In this document: positions 1-6,389 of the stretch, piece by piece | Numbering within the stretch: position 1 is the stretch's first letter | Layout: each line of letters begins with the position of its first letter | From: Nitrospirota bacterium | GTDB lineage: Bacteria; Nitrospirota; Thermodesulfovibrionia; Thermodesulfovibrionales; Dissulfurispiraceae | NCBI GenBank assembly: GCA_013349595.1 | Contig: DUZI01000043.1 | Span: 1 to 9,969 of the forward strand | Reading direction: 5' to 3' | DNA: 9,969 nucleotides | Position numbers and translations under genes: made by a program | Notes under the pieces: model-generated | What the model was told of the DNA's origin: nothing | The model's database searches: none | What the model saw: the letters and a program-made list of their open reading frames with translations, nothing else

Positions 1-25
1 AGCCCCCCTAGGAACTTTTTTTTAC

Positions 26-111
26 AAGGTGTCGTATAAAAATCCTTCACCAGCCCTTCCTATCTTACTTGCTGTTTTTACTAAGCCTTTTAGTTCTATC
101 GCTGATTTTGG
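26..111. repeat. Partial copy of an unidentified interspersed repeat, inverted relative to 742-810
   Basis: This stretch matches the reverse complement of 742-810. Both begin AAGGTGTCGTATAAAAAT, share (A)(G/A)CCCTTCCTAT, and end in a block reading TAAG..CT..AGTT.TAT.GCTGATTTTGG. The copy here carries about 17 extra bases between CCTTCCTAT and CTAAGCC. The two copies are in opposite orientation and flank the tRNA-Gly and coiled-coil ORF. Only one end of the element is represented here, so it is a fragment, or the rest lies before the window. No reading frame is evident. The homology is seen directly; that it is a mobile repeat is inferred. Confidence 0.7.
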
Positions 112-143
112 AACGTTAAAATGGGAATTATTGATAAATACTA

Positions 144-197
144 AAAAACGCCCTTAGGTTATAAGGTAGATTATTTTATATCGTCCAAATAAAGGGC
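144..197 (-). terminator. Possible intrinsic terminator downstream of tRNA-Gly (minus strand)
   Basis: Read on the minus strand, GCCCTTTA (190-197) can pair with TAAGGGC (150-156), followed at once by GTTTTTTAG. The position, about 60 bp past the tRNA 3' end and on the same strand, suits the end of a coiled-coil ORF/tRNA transcript. The loop is long (over 30 nt, AU-rich), so the hairpin is weaker than a classical terminator. Confidence 0.35.
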
Positions 198-259
198 TTT
201 ATTATAAAGGCAAGCTAATTAATAGTTAAATTACAGTCACTTATCGATATAACTCATAA

Positions 260-332
260 AGCGGGCGACGGGATTCGAACCCGCGACCCCAACCTTGGCA
301 AGGTTGTGCTCTACCAGCTGAGCTACACCCGC
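260..332 (-). tRNA. tRNA-Gly (anticodon GCC)
   Basis: The minus strand folds as a canonical 73-nt tRNA. It has a 7-bp acceptor stem GCGGGTG/CGCCCGC with one G-U pair, D arm GCTC/GAGC, and anticodon stem CAACC/GGTTG around the loop TTGCCAA. The GCC anticodon is at 299-297. The T arm carries the invariant GTTCGAAT core. The discriminator base is U, as expected for bacterial glycine tRNAs. CCA is not encoded (TTTAT follows), so it must be added post-transcriptionally. It lies 2 nt after the stop codon of the ORF at 335-610 on the same strand, so the two may share a transcript. Confidence 0.96.
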
Positions 333-334
333 AT

Positions 335-610
335 TCAATTAACCCTTTTTGAGGGCTCTAAAGATAAAATTACCAAATTAATTATAGTGAGTCTTTCTTC
401 AAGAATTAAAAGCTTATTTTCTAAGTCAGATATTTTGACTTCAATATTCGACTCTAATTGATAAAGTTTTTCTTCTGCTATTTCTCTTAATTTTTCTAAT
501 TCCTGAATAAGTAAGAATAATTTATCTCTTAGTTGTTGTTCTTCTGAATGATTATATGGTTGTTCTTTTGGAACTGACATTGATGAATCTATCATAATAA
601 TGTAATCCAT
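335..610 (-). CDS. Small coiled-coil hypothetical protein (91 aa)
   Basis: I do not recognise a family. The 91-residue product is rich in Glu, Lys and Leu. From about residue 27 to 85 it shows heptad-like spacing of Leu/Ile (LRDKLFLLIQELEKLREI, then LENKLLILEERLTI), so a long coiled coil is likely. It has no cysteines, no signal peptide and no clear membrane helix. The first ATG (610) has no good Shine-Dalgarno sequence; Met6 and Met11 are alternative starts, also without one. The stop is 2 nt from the tRNA-Gly gene on the same strand, which suggests co-transcription or at least no separate terminator. The uninterrupted amphipathic pattern argues for real coding, but AT-rich sequence could give such an ORF by chance. 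Confidence 0.45.
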   Translation of the reverse strand: MDYIIMIDSSMSVPKEQPYNHSEEQQLRDKLFLLIQELEKLREIAEEKLYQLESNIEVKISDLENKLLILEERLTIINLVILSLEPSKRVN

Positions 611-741
611 GTCAAATAATATCTTTAAAAAAGATAAAAATTGTGAAAAAAATAGTTATTGTAAACTCAGATAATTAAGTAGAATTAAAATCCATAAATA
701 TTTAAACATAAAAGGCAACTTTTTTTGATGGCAATAAACCC

Positions 742-1133
742 CCAAAATCAGCAATAAAACTGAGGACTTAATATAGGAAGGGTTGGTGGGGAATTTTTAT
801 ACGACACCTTTTGAGAAGCTTTAGCAAAAGGTATTGCATATAAAGAATAAAGCAAAACCCAAATACAGCGATAAGGATGGGGCTCTGAAGTAAATAGCGA
901 TGTTTTGGCAGCAGTTCTTTGCGACTGGACCGTTAAACAGCCGCAAGTGTTTGAACCCGAAAAAAAGGGGTCTCCAAAAAGTCGCAAGACTTTTTGGGGT
1001 GGTAGTTAAGTTTTGCGGCTGGCAGCGAAAGGAGCATTAGAACTGTCAAAACATCGCTCCTGAACGAAAAAGACTTATCCTTATCGATGGATCTCTGCAA
1101 AATTAAAAATAGCCCTTCCTATCGCTATTTTGG
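742..1133. repeat. Foldback element: nested inverted repeats, MITE-like or structured RNA
   Basis: This gene-free stretch is a long imperfect palindrome. Outermost, CCAAAATcAGC (742-752) and ATAGGAAGGGTT (773-784) are answered by GCTATTTTGG (1124-1133) and AGCCCTTCCTAT (1111-1122). Inside are four nested stems: CGATAAGGAT (869-878) with 1077-1086; 896-918 with 1039-1058 (19 of 20 bases match after a 3-base insertion); CAGCCGCAA (938-946) with 1013-1021; and a 12-bp hairpin at 972-999. The four inner stems share nearly one centre (about 977-986). The left half (742-810) is homologous to 26-111, so this is a repeated family. A 79-codon minus-strand frame (748-987) follows the palindrome and has no convincing protein features. 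No transposase is encoded. A non-autonomous mobile element is most likely; a structured RNA is the alternative. Confidence 0.65.
972..999. other. Strong hairpin with GCAA tetraloop at the core of the foldback element
   Basis: CTCCAAAAAGTC (972-983) pairs with GACTTTTTGGGG (988-999), 12 bp with one G-U (plus-strand RNA), closed by the GNRA-type loop GCAA. No run of T follows on the plus strand, so it is not a standard intrinsic terminator. On the minus strand the sequence ACCC-CTTTTTTTC-GGGT lies just beyond it. Confidence 0.7.
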
Positions 1134-1145
1134 AGATAAATTGCT

Positions 1146-1179
1146 CAAAATGGTAAAAATTTAACCTTTATGATATTAT
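1146..1179 (+). promoter_or_regulatory. Possible promoter of the ilvB operon
   Basis: The AT-rich sequence just after the foldback element contains the -10-like hexamers TATGAT (1169-1174) and TATTAT (1174-1179). The only -35 candidates are poor (for example TGGTAA at 1151-1156, 17 bp before the second). Transcription from here would leave a leader of about 30-40 nt with no T-box, leader peptide or attenuator visible. Confidence 0.25.
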
Positions 1180-1215
1180 ACCAACTTCAAATATTATCAC
1201 TAATGAGGTAAAAAC

Positions 1216-2949
1216 ATGAAATTAACTGGAGCTGAAATACTTATCCAATGTCTTAAAAAAGAAAATGTCAAGGTAATCTTTGGTTACCCTGGCGGTGTTA
1301 TTCTCAATATCTTTGACCTCCTGCATGATGAAAAGGATTTAAAGCTTTTTCTCACTCGTCATGAACAAGGTGCAGTCCATGCAGCAGATGGATATGCGAG
1401 GTCAACTGGTAAGCCCGGAGTTGCTCTTGTAACATCTGGCCCAGGTGCAACAAATACTGTCACAGGAATAGCAACTGCCTATATGGATTCAATACCTTTA
1501 GTTGTATTTTCAGGACAAGTACCTACTTCTCTGATAGGTAATGATGCCTTTCAAGAGGCTGATATTGTTGGTATCACAAGACCTTGCACAAAATACAACA
1601 TCCTTGTAAAAAATGTTGAAGACCTTGCTTTGGCAATAAAAGAAGGGTTTTATATTGCTACAGCTGGAAGGCCAGGTCCAGTATTGATTGATTTGCCAAA
1701 GGATGTAACATCAAGCAAGGCTGATTTTCATTATCCAGACAAGATTCAGATCAGAAGTTACAATCCCACTTATGAAGGTAACAAGTGGATGATTGAAAAG
1801 GCAGCCCATGAGATTGCCAAGTCAAAAAAACCAGTTATTATTGCTGGTGGTGGTTGTATCAGTTCAGGTGCCTCTGAAGAGTTAAAGGAATTGGCAGAGA
1901 TAACCAACATACCTGTAACTATGACCTTAATGGGACTTGGTAGTTTTCCAGGTTCTAATCCACTGTCATTAGGCATGCCGGGGATGCATGGAACTTATTA
2001 TGCGAATAAGAGTATTCAAAATTCTGACCTTCTTATCGCCATTGGGATGCGTTTTGATGATAGAGTAACAGGTAAGATTGAGGGTTTTGCCCCTCATGCA
2101 AAGATAATCCATATTGACATAGATCCTACATCAATCAGGAAGAATGTTGCTGTTGATGTACCCATTGTTGGAGATGTGAAAAAAGTGCTTGTTCAATTAA
2201 ACAAGGTTTTAAAGGAAGGCAAATTTGAACAATGGGATGAGATAAGAAAGTCTTGGCTTAAACAGATTGAAGAATGGAAAAAAGAAAGACCTTTAACATA
2301 CACATTTGACAAAGAGATTATTAAACCTCAATATGTAGTCGAACGGATATACGAACTCACAAAGGGTGATGCAATAATCACTACAGAGGTAGGACAAAAT
2401 CAGATGTGGGCTGCACAGTTTTTTAAACATGATAAGCCAAGGAAATGGCTTACTTCTGGTGGTCTTGGCACAATGGGATATGGCTTCCCTGCGGCGATTG
2501 GTGCACAAATTGCTCATCCTAACAAGCTTGTGATAGACATTGCTGGGGATGGTAGTATTCAGATGAATATTCAAGAGTTGGCAACTGCAGTAATATACAA
2601 ACTACCTGTAAAGGTTGCAATTTTAAACAATCGCTATCTTGGTATGGTTAGACAGTGGCAAGAGTTATTCTTCAATGAAAGATATTCTCACACTAACCTT
2701 GATGTGGTTCCCGACTTTGTTGAACTTGCAAAGGCTTATAACGCAGTTGGGTTGAGAGCTGTGAAGCCATCTGAAGTAGATGAGGTTTTAAAAGAAGCCT
2801 TTAAGGTAAAACAGCCTGTTCTAATTGATTTTGTAGTAGATTGGAAGGAAAAGGTTTATCCTATGGTCCCTGCTGGTGCAACAATTGACAATATGCTTTT
2901 TGAAGAGAAGGAAAAGAAAGAAGAAAAGAAACTCAAGGCTGTTAAATAG
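1216..2949 (+). CDS. ilvB: Acetolactate synthase, large (catalytic) subunit
   Basis: Thiamine-diphosphate enzyme that condenses two pyruvates to acetolactate, or pyruvate with 2-oxobutyrate to acetohydroxybutyrate, the first common step of valine, leucine and isoleucine synthesis in the cytosol. The 577 residues match the usual length. The N-terminal ThDP domain has GYPGG (23-27) and the catalytic Glu in RHEQGA (Glu50), followed by SGPGATN and the FAD/herbicide-site stretch FSGQVP. The central domain contains the FAD-associated GMPGMHG. The C-terminal ThDP domain carries GDGSIQMN and NNRYLGMVRQWQ, the Mg-ThDP motif. The start is ATG with GAGGT 6 nt upstream. The lysine/glutamate-rich tail (EKEKKEEKK) is unusual but lies outside the fold. 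ilvN follows 30 nt later, so the holoenzyme is encoded together. No ilvC or ilvD is in the window. Confidence 0.97.
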   Translation: MKLTGAEILIQCLKKENVKVIFGYPGGVILNIFDLLHDEKDLKLFLTRHEQGAVHAADGYARSTGKPGVALVTSGPGATNTVTGIATAYMDSIPLVVFSGQVPTSLIGNDAFQEADIVGITRPCTKYNILVKNVEDLALAIKEGFYIATAGRPGPVLIDLPKDVTSSKADFHYPDKIQIRSYNPTYEGNKWMIEKAAHEIAKSKKPVIIAGGGCISSGASEELKELAEITNIPVTMTLMGLGSFPGSNPLSLGMPGMHGTYYANKSIQNSDLLIAIGMRFDDRVTGKIEGFAPHAKIIHIDIDPTSIRKNVAVDVPIVGDVKKVLVQLNKVLKEGKFEQWDEIRKSWLKQIEEWKKERPLTYTFDKEIIKPQYVVERIYELTKGDAIITTEVGQNQMWAAQFFKHDKPRKWLTSGGLGTMGYGFPAAIGAQIAHPNKLVIDIAGDGSIQMNIQELATAVIYKLPVKVAILNNRYLGMVRQWQELFFNERYSHTNLDVVPDFVELAKAYNAVGLRAVKPSEVDEVLKEAFKVKQPVLIDFVVDWKEKVYPMVPAGATIDNMLFEEKEKKEEKKLKAVK

Positions 2950-2979
2950 CCTTTATAAAATATATAACGGAGGCTCACA

Positions 2980-3477
2980 GTGAGACATACCATATCAGTT
3001 TTAGTAGAAAATAAATTTGGCGTCCTATCAAGGGTTGCAGGTCTTTTCAGTGGTAGGGGGTATAACATCGAAAGCATATCTGTTGGTGAAACAATAGATC
3101 CTCAGATATCAATCATGACTATTGTTACCACTGGAGATGACTGGATTATTGAGCAGATAACTAAACAACTTAACAAGTTGATTGATATAATTAAGGTAAC
3201 CGATCTTACAGAACTTGACCATGTAGAAAGGGAGATGATATTGATAAAGGTATCACCAAAGCAAGAACTAAAGGCAGAGACCTTGAGGATTGCTGAAATA
3301 TTTAGAGGAAGGATTATCGACTCAAGTCAAACTACCTATACCATAGAGATTACTGGAGATGAGAAAAAGATTGAAGCCTTTATTGAACTAATGAAACCAA
3401 TGGGGATAAAGGAGTTTGTCAGGACAGGCAAAGTTGCAATTGCAAGGGAAATAACAAAGAAAAAACAAGGAGGATGA
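2980..3477 (+). CDS. ilvN: Acetolactate synthase, small (regulatory) subunit
   Basis: Regulatory partner of IlvB; in this family it activates the catalytic subunit and confers feedback inhibition by valine. The 165 residues are typical of the single-repeat bacterial form (IlvH/IlvN). An N-terminal ACT domain occupies about residues 2-75 (HTISVLVENKFGVLSRVAGLFSGRGYNIESISVG, broken here by no gaps), with the Gly-rich effector-loop region GVLSRVAGLFSGRGYN. The C-terminal domain (about 80-160) includes ELIKVSP-like and IFRGRIIDSS segments. The start is GTG with GGAGG 6 nt upstream; no ATG alternative preserves the ACT domain. The stop overlaps the extended frame of the next gene, and the AAGGAGG that serves that gene lies inside the ilvN 3' end, implying translational coupling. 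Confidence 0.96.
   Translation: MRHTISVLVENKFGVLSRVAGLFSGRGYNIESISVGETIDPQISIMTIVTTGDDWIIEQITKQLNKLIDIIKVTDLTELDHVEREMILIKVSPKQELKAETLRIAEIFRGRIIDSSQTTYTIEITGDEKKIEAFIELMKPMGIKEFVRTGKVAIAREITKKKQGG
3467..3473 (+). promoter_or_regulatory. Ribosome binding site that fixes the start of the citrate-synthase-like gene
   Basis: AAGGAGG ends directly against the ATG at 3474 (zero spacing, not usable) but lies exactly 6 nt before the GTG at 3480. The ilvN gene uses the same arrangement (GGAGG, 6 nt, GTG). The GTG at 3480 is therefore the better start, two codons inside the longest frame. Confidence 0.8.
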
Positions 3478-3479
3478 GA

Positions 3480-4715
3480 GTGAATAATACAGTTTATTTG
3501 ATTGATGTTACAAATAGAGATGGTGTCCAAACATCAAGGATACTACTACCAAAGTTTTCAAAAACTATGATTAACCTTTATCTTGACCAGATGGGTATAT
3601 ATCAAAGCGAGGCAGGGTTTCCTACTTTGAAGCATGAGATAAATTATCTTAATGCTAACGTAGAACTTGCAAAGATGGGTGTGATCAAGCGTTTGCACAT
3701 TGAGGGTTGGTGCAGGGCTGTAGTTGATGATGTAAAGCTAAGTCTTCAAAATTGCCCAGAGCTAAAACACCTTAATCTTTCTATGTCAACCTCTGAGATT
3801 ATGCTACAGGGTAAATTTCAAGGTAAAAAAACTTGGAAGGAGATACTAAATACAATCAAAGAGGCTATCAGCCTTGCCAAAGAACTTGGTGTAGAGACAG
3901 TAGGTATCAATGCAGAAGATGCCTCAAGGACAGAGCTTGATAAATTAATTGAATACATACTTGCAGGTAAGGAGGCAGGTGCAGATAGATTTAGATATTG
4001 TGATACCCTTGGGGCAGATGACCCTATTACAATTTATGAGAGGATTAAGGCAATTGCCTATGCAACAAAGTTTCCCATAGAGATGCACTGTCATAATGAC
4101 CTTGGAATGGCTGAGGCTGTCTCTGTTGGAGGTGCACAGGCATGTATTGATGCAGGGGTTGATTCATATATCAATGTAACAATCAACGGGACTGGTGAGC
4201 GGGCAGGTAATTGTGACCTTGTGTCAACAATACTTGCACTGAAATTTTCTCTTGGTTTAAAAAATAAAGTTCCACTTGATCCCCATGTAAATCTCAAGAT
4301 GGCTTGGAAGATTGCAAGATATGCCTCATATGCCTTTGGTATCCCCATACCTATTAAGCAACCAGGTGTAGGAGCCAATGCTTTTGCCCACGAATCAGGT
4401 ATTCATGCAGATGGGGCTTTAAAGGATAGGAGAAATTATGAACTTTATGACCCCGAAGATGTAGGCAGGGGTGACCCTGACTTACTTGAAACTGGAAGGG
4501 TCATTACCACTGGGGCTTATGGTGGTATCAAAGGTTTTAGGCATGTTTATAGCAAACTTGGTATTGAGTTTCACGATGACGGAGAAGCAAGAAGCATACT
4601 TGAGCTTGTGCAATTTGCAAATCTTCATACCCAAAAACCTCTCACAGATGATGAATTGATATTCATTGCAAACTATCCTGAAATCGTTAGAAAAATCCTT
4701 ACAGTAAATCCTTAA
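3480..4715 (+). CDS. DRE-TIM family acyltransferase, probable citrate (Re)-synthase
   Basis: Member of the 2-isopropylmalate/homocitrate synthase family, which condenses acetyl-CoA with a 2-oxo acid. The TIM barrel shows the metal/substrate Arg-Asp pair (Arg13-Asp14), the metal-binding His203-Cys-His205 before NDLGMA, NGTGERAGN (236-244) and HESGIHADG (304-312). The start motif reads DVTNRDGVQ instead of the DTTLRDGEQ of LeuA, NifV and CimA, and the next strand reads QSEAGFP instead of VEVGFP. From memory, these variants are typical of Re-face citrate synthases described in Clostridium kluyveri and Dehalococcoides, so oxaloacetate is the likely acceptor. At 411 residues it lacks the LeuA-type C-terminal regulatory domain. 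It is translationally coupled to ilvN. Alternatives are homocitrate synthase or citramalate synthase; the last would fit an isoleucine role beside ilvBN. Family membership is certain, the substrate is inferred. Confidence 0.6.
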   Translation: MNNTVYLIDVTNRDGVQTSRILLPKFSKTMINLYLDQMGIYQSEAGFPTLKHEINYLNANVELAKMGVIKRLHIEGWCRAVVDDVKLSLQNCPELKHLNLSMSTSEIMLQGKFQGKKTWKEILNTIKEAISLAKELGVETVGINAEDASRTELDKLIEYILAGKEAGADRFRYCDTLGADDPITIYERIKAIAYATKFPIEMHCHNDLGMAEAVSVGGAQACIDAGVDSYINVTINGTGERAGNCDLVSTILALKFSLGLKNKVPLDPHVNLKMAWKIARYASYAFGIPIPIKQPGVGANAFAHESGIHADGALKDRRNYELYDPEDVGRGDPDLLETGRVITTGAYGGIKGFRHVYSKLGIEFHDDGEARSILELVQFANLHTQKPLTDDELIFIANYPEIVRKILTVNP

Positions 4716-4725
4716 ATTAAAGTAA

Positions 4726-4762
4726 AGTTCACTGTTTGCATAAAAAATGTAAACAGTGAACT
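4726..4762. other. Perfect inverted repeat after the ilv operon (terminator-like or operator)
   Basis: AGTTCACTGTTT (4726-4737) and AAACAGTGAACT (4751-4762) are perfect 12-bp complements. The inner bases GCAT/ATGT extend the stem to 16 bp around a loop of five A. It begins 10 bp after the upstream stop, where a terminator would sit, but CCTTTAAAG follows rather than a T run. The right arm overlaps the -35 region of the following promoter candidate, so an operator or a factor-dependent stop is also possible. Confidence 0.6.
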
Positions 4763-4785
4763 CCTTTAAAGACCTATGATATAAT
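4756..4785 (+). promoter_or_regulatory. Probable promoter for the CNNM/CorC gene
   Basis: A consensus -10 TATAAT lies at 4780-4785, with a weak -35 (GTGAAC, 4756-4761) 18 bp upstream, inside the right arm of the inverted repeat. A transcript would start near 4792, about 60 nt before the gene. Confidence 0.45.
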
Positions 4786-4852
4786 CTTAACTCAAAAATG
4801 GAAAGTGACCGAAAAATAATTAATCTTTATTATTTACGCAACGCTTTCATAT

Positions 4853-6169
4853 ATGTTGTTTGATATTTTATTAATAAGCTTCTTCATACTCATCAATGGT
4901 TTCTTTGCTGCTGCCGAGATAGCAGTTGTTACTATGAGAAGGACAAGGATTAAACAACTCATTGATGAAGGAAAAAACAATGCAAAAATATTAAATAAAT
5001 TAAGAGAAGATTCTGAGAGATTTCTTGCTACAATCCAGATAGGTGTAACAATGGCAGGGGCAATAGCCTCTGCCATTGGTGGCGTGATTGCAGTAGAAGT
5101 ATTAAAACCTATAATAAATCAAATACCTTTACCAATCATAACCCATGCGAGTGAGGGTATTGCAATAGGGATTGTGGTTTGTATAATCACCTATTTTTCC
5201 CTCGTCTTTGGCGAACTAATACCAAAATCAATAGCCCTATCAAACCCAGAACAAATAGGTCTCTTTGTTGCGCCAACCATTGAGAGATTTTCAAGGTTTG
5301 CGAATGTCTTTATTATAATACTTACATCTACTACAAACTTCATACTCAAACCCTTTGGCAAAAAAACCTTTTCCAATAGAGGTTATATATCCGAAGAAGA
5401 GGTCAAATTACTCTTAGAAGAAGGTGGTGAACAAGGTGTTTTTGAAAAGGGTGAAAAGGAACTCATACACAGCGTCTTTGAGTTTGCTGACACATCAGTC
5501 AAAGAAGTAATGGTGCCTAATACACAGATGGTTATAATCAACATTAATATGCCCTATGAAGAGATAAGGAAAATCATCGCCGAAGAAAAATTCTCTCGTT
5601 ATCCTGTCATTGGCAAAGACATGAACGATATTAGGGGAATACTCTATGCAAAAGACTTCTATCATCTATATTCTGCAGGTTCAAACATAGCTATTCACAG
5701 GATGCTAAAGTCTCCCTATTTTATTCCCGAGACAATGAAGATAAGTAATCTCTTAAGAGAGATGCAAAAAAAGAGGATGCACATGGCAATAGTTATTGAT
5801 GAATATGGTGGGGTATCAGGTATAGTAACCCTTGAAGACCTTATTGAAGAGATTGTCGGTGAGATAAGAGATGAATATGATACAGAAAGCCCTGTTATAT
5901 CACTAAATGATGGTTCGTATATAATTGACGCCTCTATAAATGTTAGCGACCTAAATGAAGATTATGGCATAGACATCCCCACTTCAGATGAATATGATAC
6001 TCTTGGAGGGTTTATAGTAACCCACCTTCAGAGCATACCAAAGACGGGTGATATAATTGAACTAAATGACAAATCTCTTAAAGTTGTTGAAATGGTAGGT
6101 CAAAGGGTATCGAAGGTGAAACTTGAAAACTCTCTGAAAGAAACTTCAACAATGGACAACCAGCATTAG
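4853..6169 (+). CDS. CNNM/CorC-type membrane protein with CBS pair (Mg2+/Co2+ transport family)
   Basis: Integral membrane protein of the HlyC/CorC (CNNM, DUF21) family; characterised members export Mg2+ or mediate Co2+/Mg2+ resistance, and the old label hemolysin is misleading. The 438 residues show the full order. The DUF21 membrane domain (about 1-190) begins LLISFFILINGFFAAAEIA, with further hydrophobic segments near 60-85, 100-120 and 145-165 and the family motif GELIPK (120-125). A CBS pair (about 215-335) includes VMVP and the DEYGGVSGIVTLEDL stretch from Asp316. A C-terminal CorC_HlyC domain (about 350-425) contains DEYDTLGGFI. The ATG start fits the usual N-terminus, but no Shine-Dalgarno sequence precedes it, unlike its neighbours. 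It is probably transcribed from its own promoter. The ion transported cannot be told from sequence. Confidence 0.9.
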   Translation: MLFDILLISFFILINGFFAAAEIAVVTMRRTRIKQLIDEGKNNAKILNKLREDSERFLATIQIGVTMAGAIASAIGGVIAVEVLKPIINQIPLPIITHASEGIAIGIVVCIITYFSLVFGELIPKSIALSNPEQIGLFVAPTIERFSRFANVFIIILTSTTNFILKPFGKKTFSNRGYISEEEVKLLLEEGGEQGVFEKGEKELIHSVFEFADTSVKEVMVPNTQMVIININMPYEEIRKIIAEEKFSRYPVIGKDMNDIRGILYAKDFYHLYSAGSNIAIHRMLKSPYFIPETMKISNLLREMQKKRMHMAIVIDEYGGVSGIVTLEDLIEEIVGEIRDEYDTESPVISLNDGSYIIDASINVSDLNEDYGIDIPTSDEYDTLGGFIVTHLQSIPKTGDIIELNDKSLKVVEMVGQRVSKVKLENSLKETSTMDNQH

Positions 6170-6218
6170 AATCGTTTAAATTATATAACATTAAATCAAA
6201 AATTAGGAGGAGTGAATT

Positions 6219-6377
6219 ATGGACAAGTATAAGTGTAGTGTGTGTGGTTATGTTTATGATCCTGCATATGGAGACCCTGACAATGGTGTAAAGGCTGGGA
6301 CATCTTATGAGAACCTACCCGATGATTGGTGTTGTCCTGTCTGCGGAGCTGCAAAAGATATGTTTGATAAAATCTAA
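6219..6377 (+). CDS. Rubredoxin
   Basis: A 52-residue iron-sulfur electron carrier of the cytoplasm. The four ligands of the single Fe site are Cys6 and Cys9 (YKCSVCGYVYDP) and Cys39 and Cys42 (CPVCGA). The conserved core GDPDNGVKAGTSYENLPDDW matches standard rubredoxins in order and length. The residue before the second CPxC knuckle is Cys38 (DWCCPVC) rather than the usual Val or similar, giving a fifth cysteine. The start ATG has AGGAGG 8 nt upstream. The gene is 49 bp after the CorC-type gene and 12 bp before the ferritin-like gene. In anaerobes rubredoxin passes electrons to rubrerythrin-type peroxidases or superoxide reductase; here the neighbour supports the former. Confidence 0.96.
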   Translation: MDKYKCSVCGYVYDPAYGDPDNGVKAGTSYENLPDDWCCPVCGAAKDMFDKI

Positions 6378-6389
6378 GAGATTACCATA

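Noticed and set aside
949..960. T-loop-like GGGTTCAAAC on the minus strand, suggesting a second tRNA
   Set aside because: No matching T stem, anticodon arm or acceptor stem can be formed around it.
748..987. 79-codon minus-strand frame in the foldback element
   Set aside because: It lies along the palindromic repeat, has no ribosome site or recognisable domain, and its sequence is explained by the inverted-repeat structure; it may be a relic but cannot be supported as a gene.
990..1018. GGGGTGGTAG resembling the T-box core upstream of ilvB
   Set aside because: It lacks the ACCGCG half of the T-box consensus and there is no antiterminator/terminator pair or specifier loop before ilvB.
1770..2574. 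Minus-strand frames opposite ilvB
   Set aside because: They mirror the conserved IlvB coding sequence, have no ribosome sites and no protein-like features.
4471..4659. Plus-strand frame inside the citrate-synthase-like gene
   Set aside because: It is wholly contained in a well-conserved gene in another frame and shows no domain; a shadow frame.
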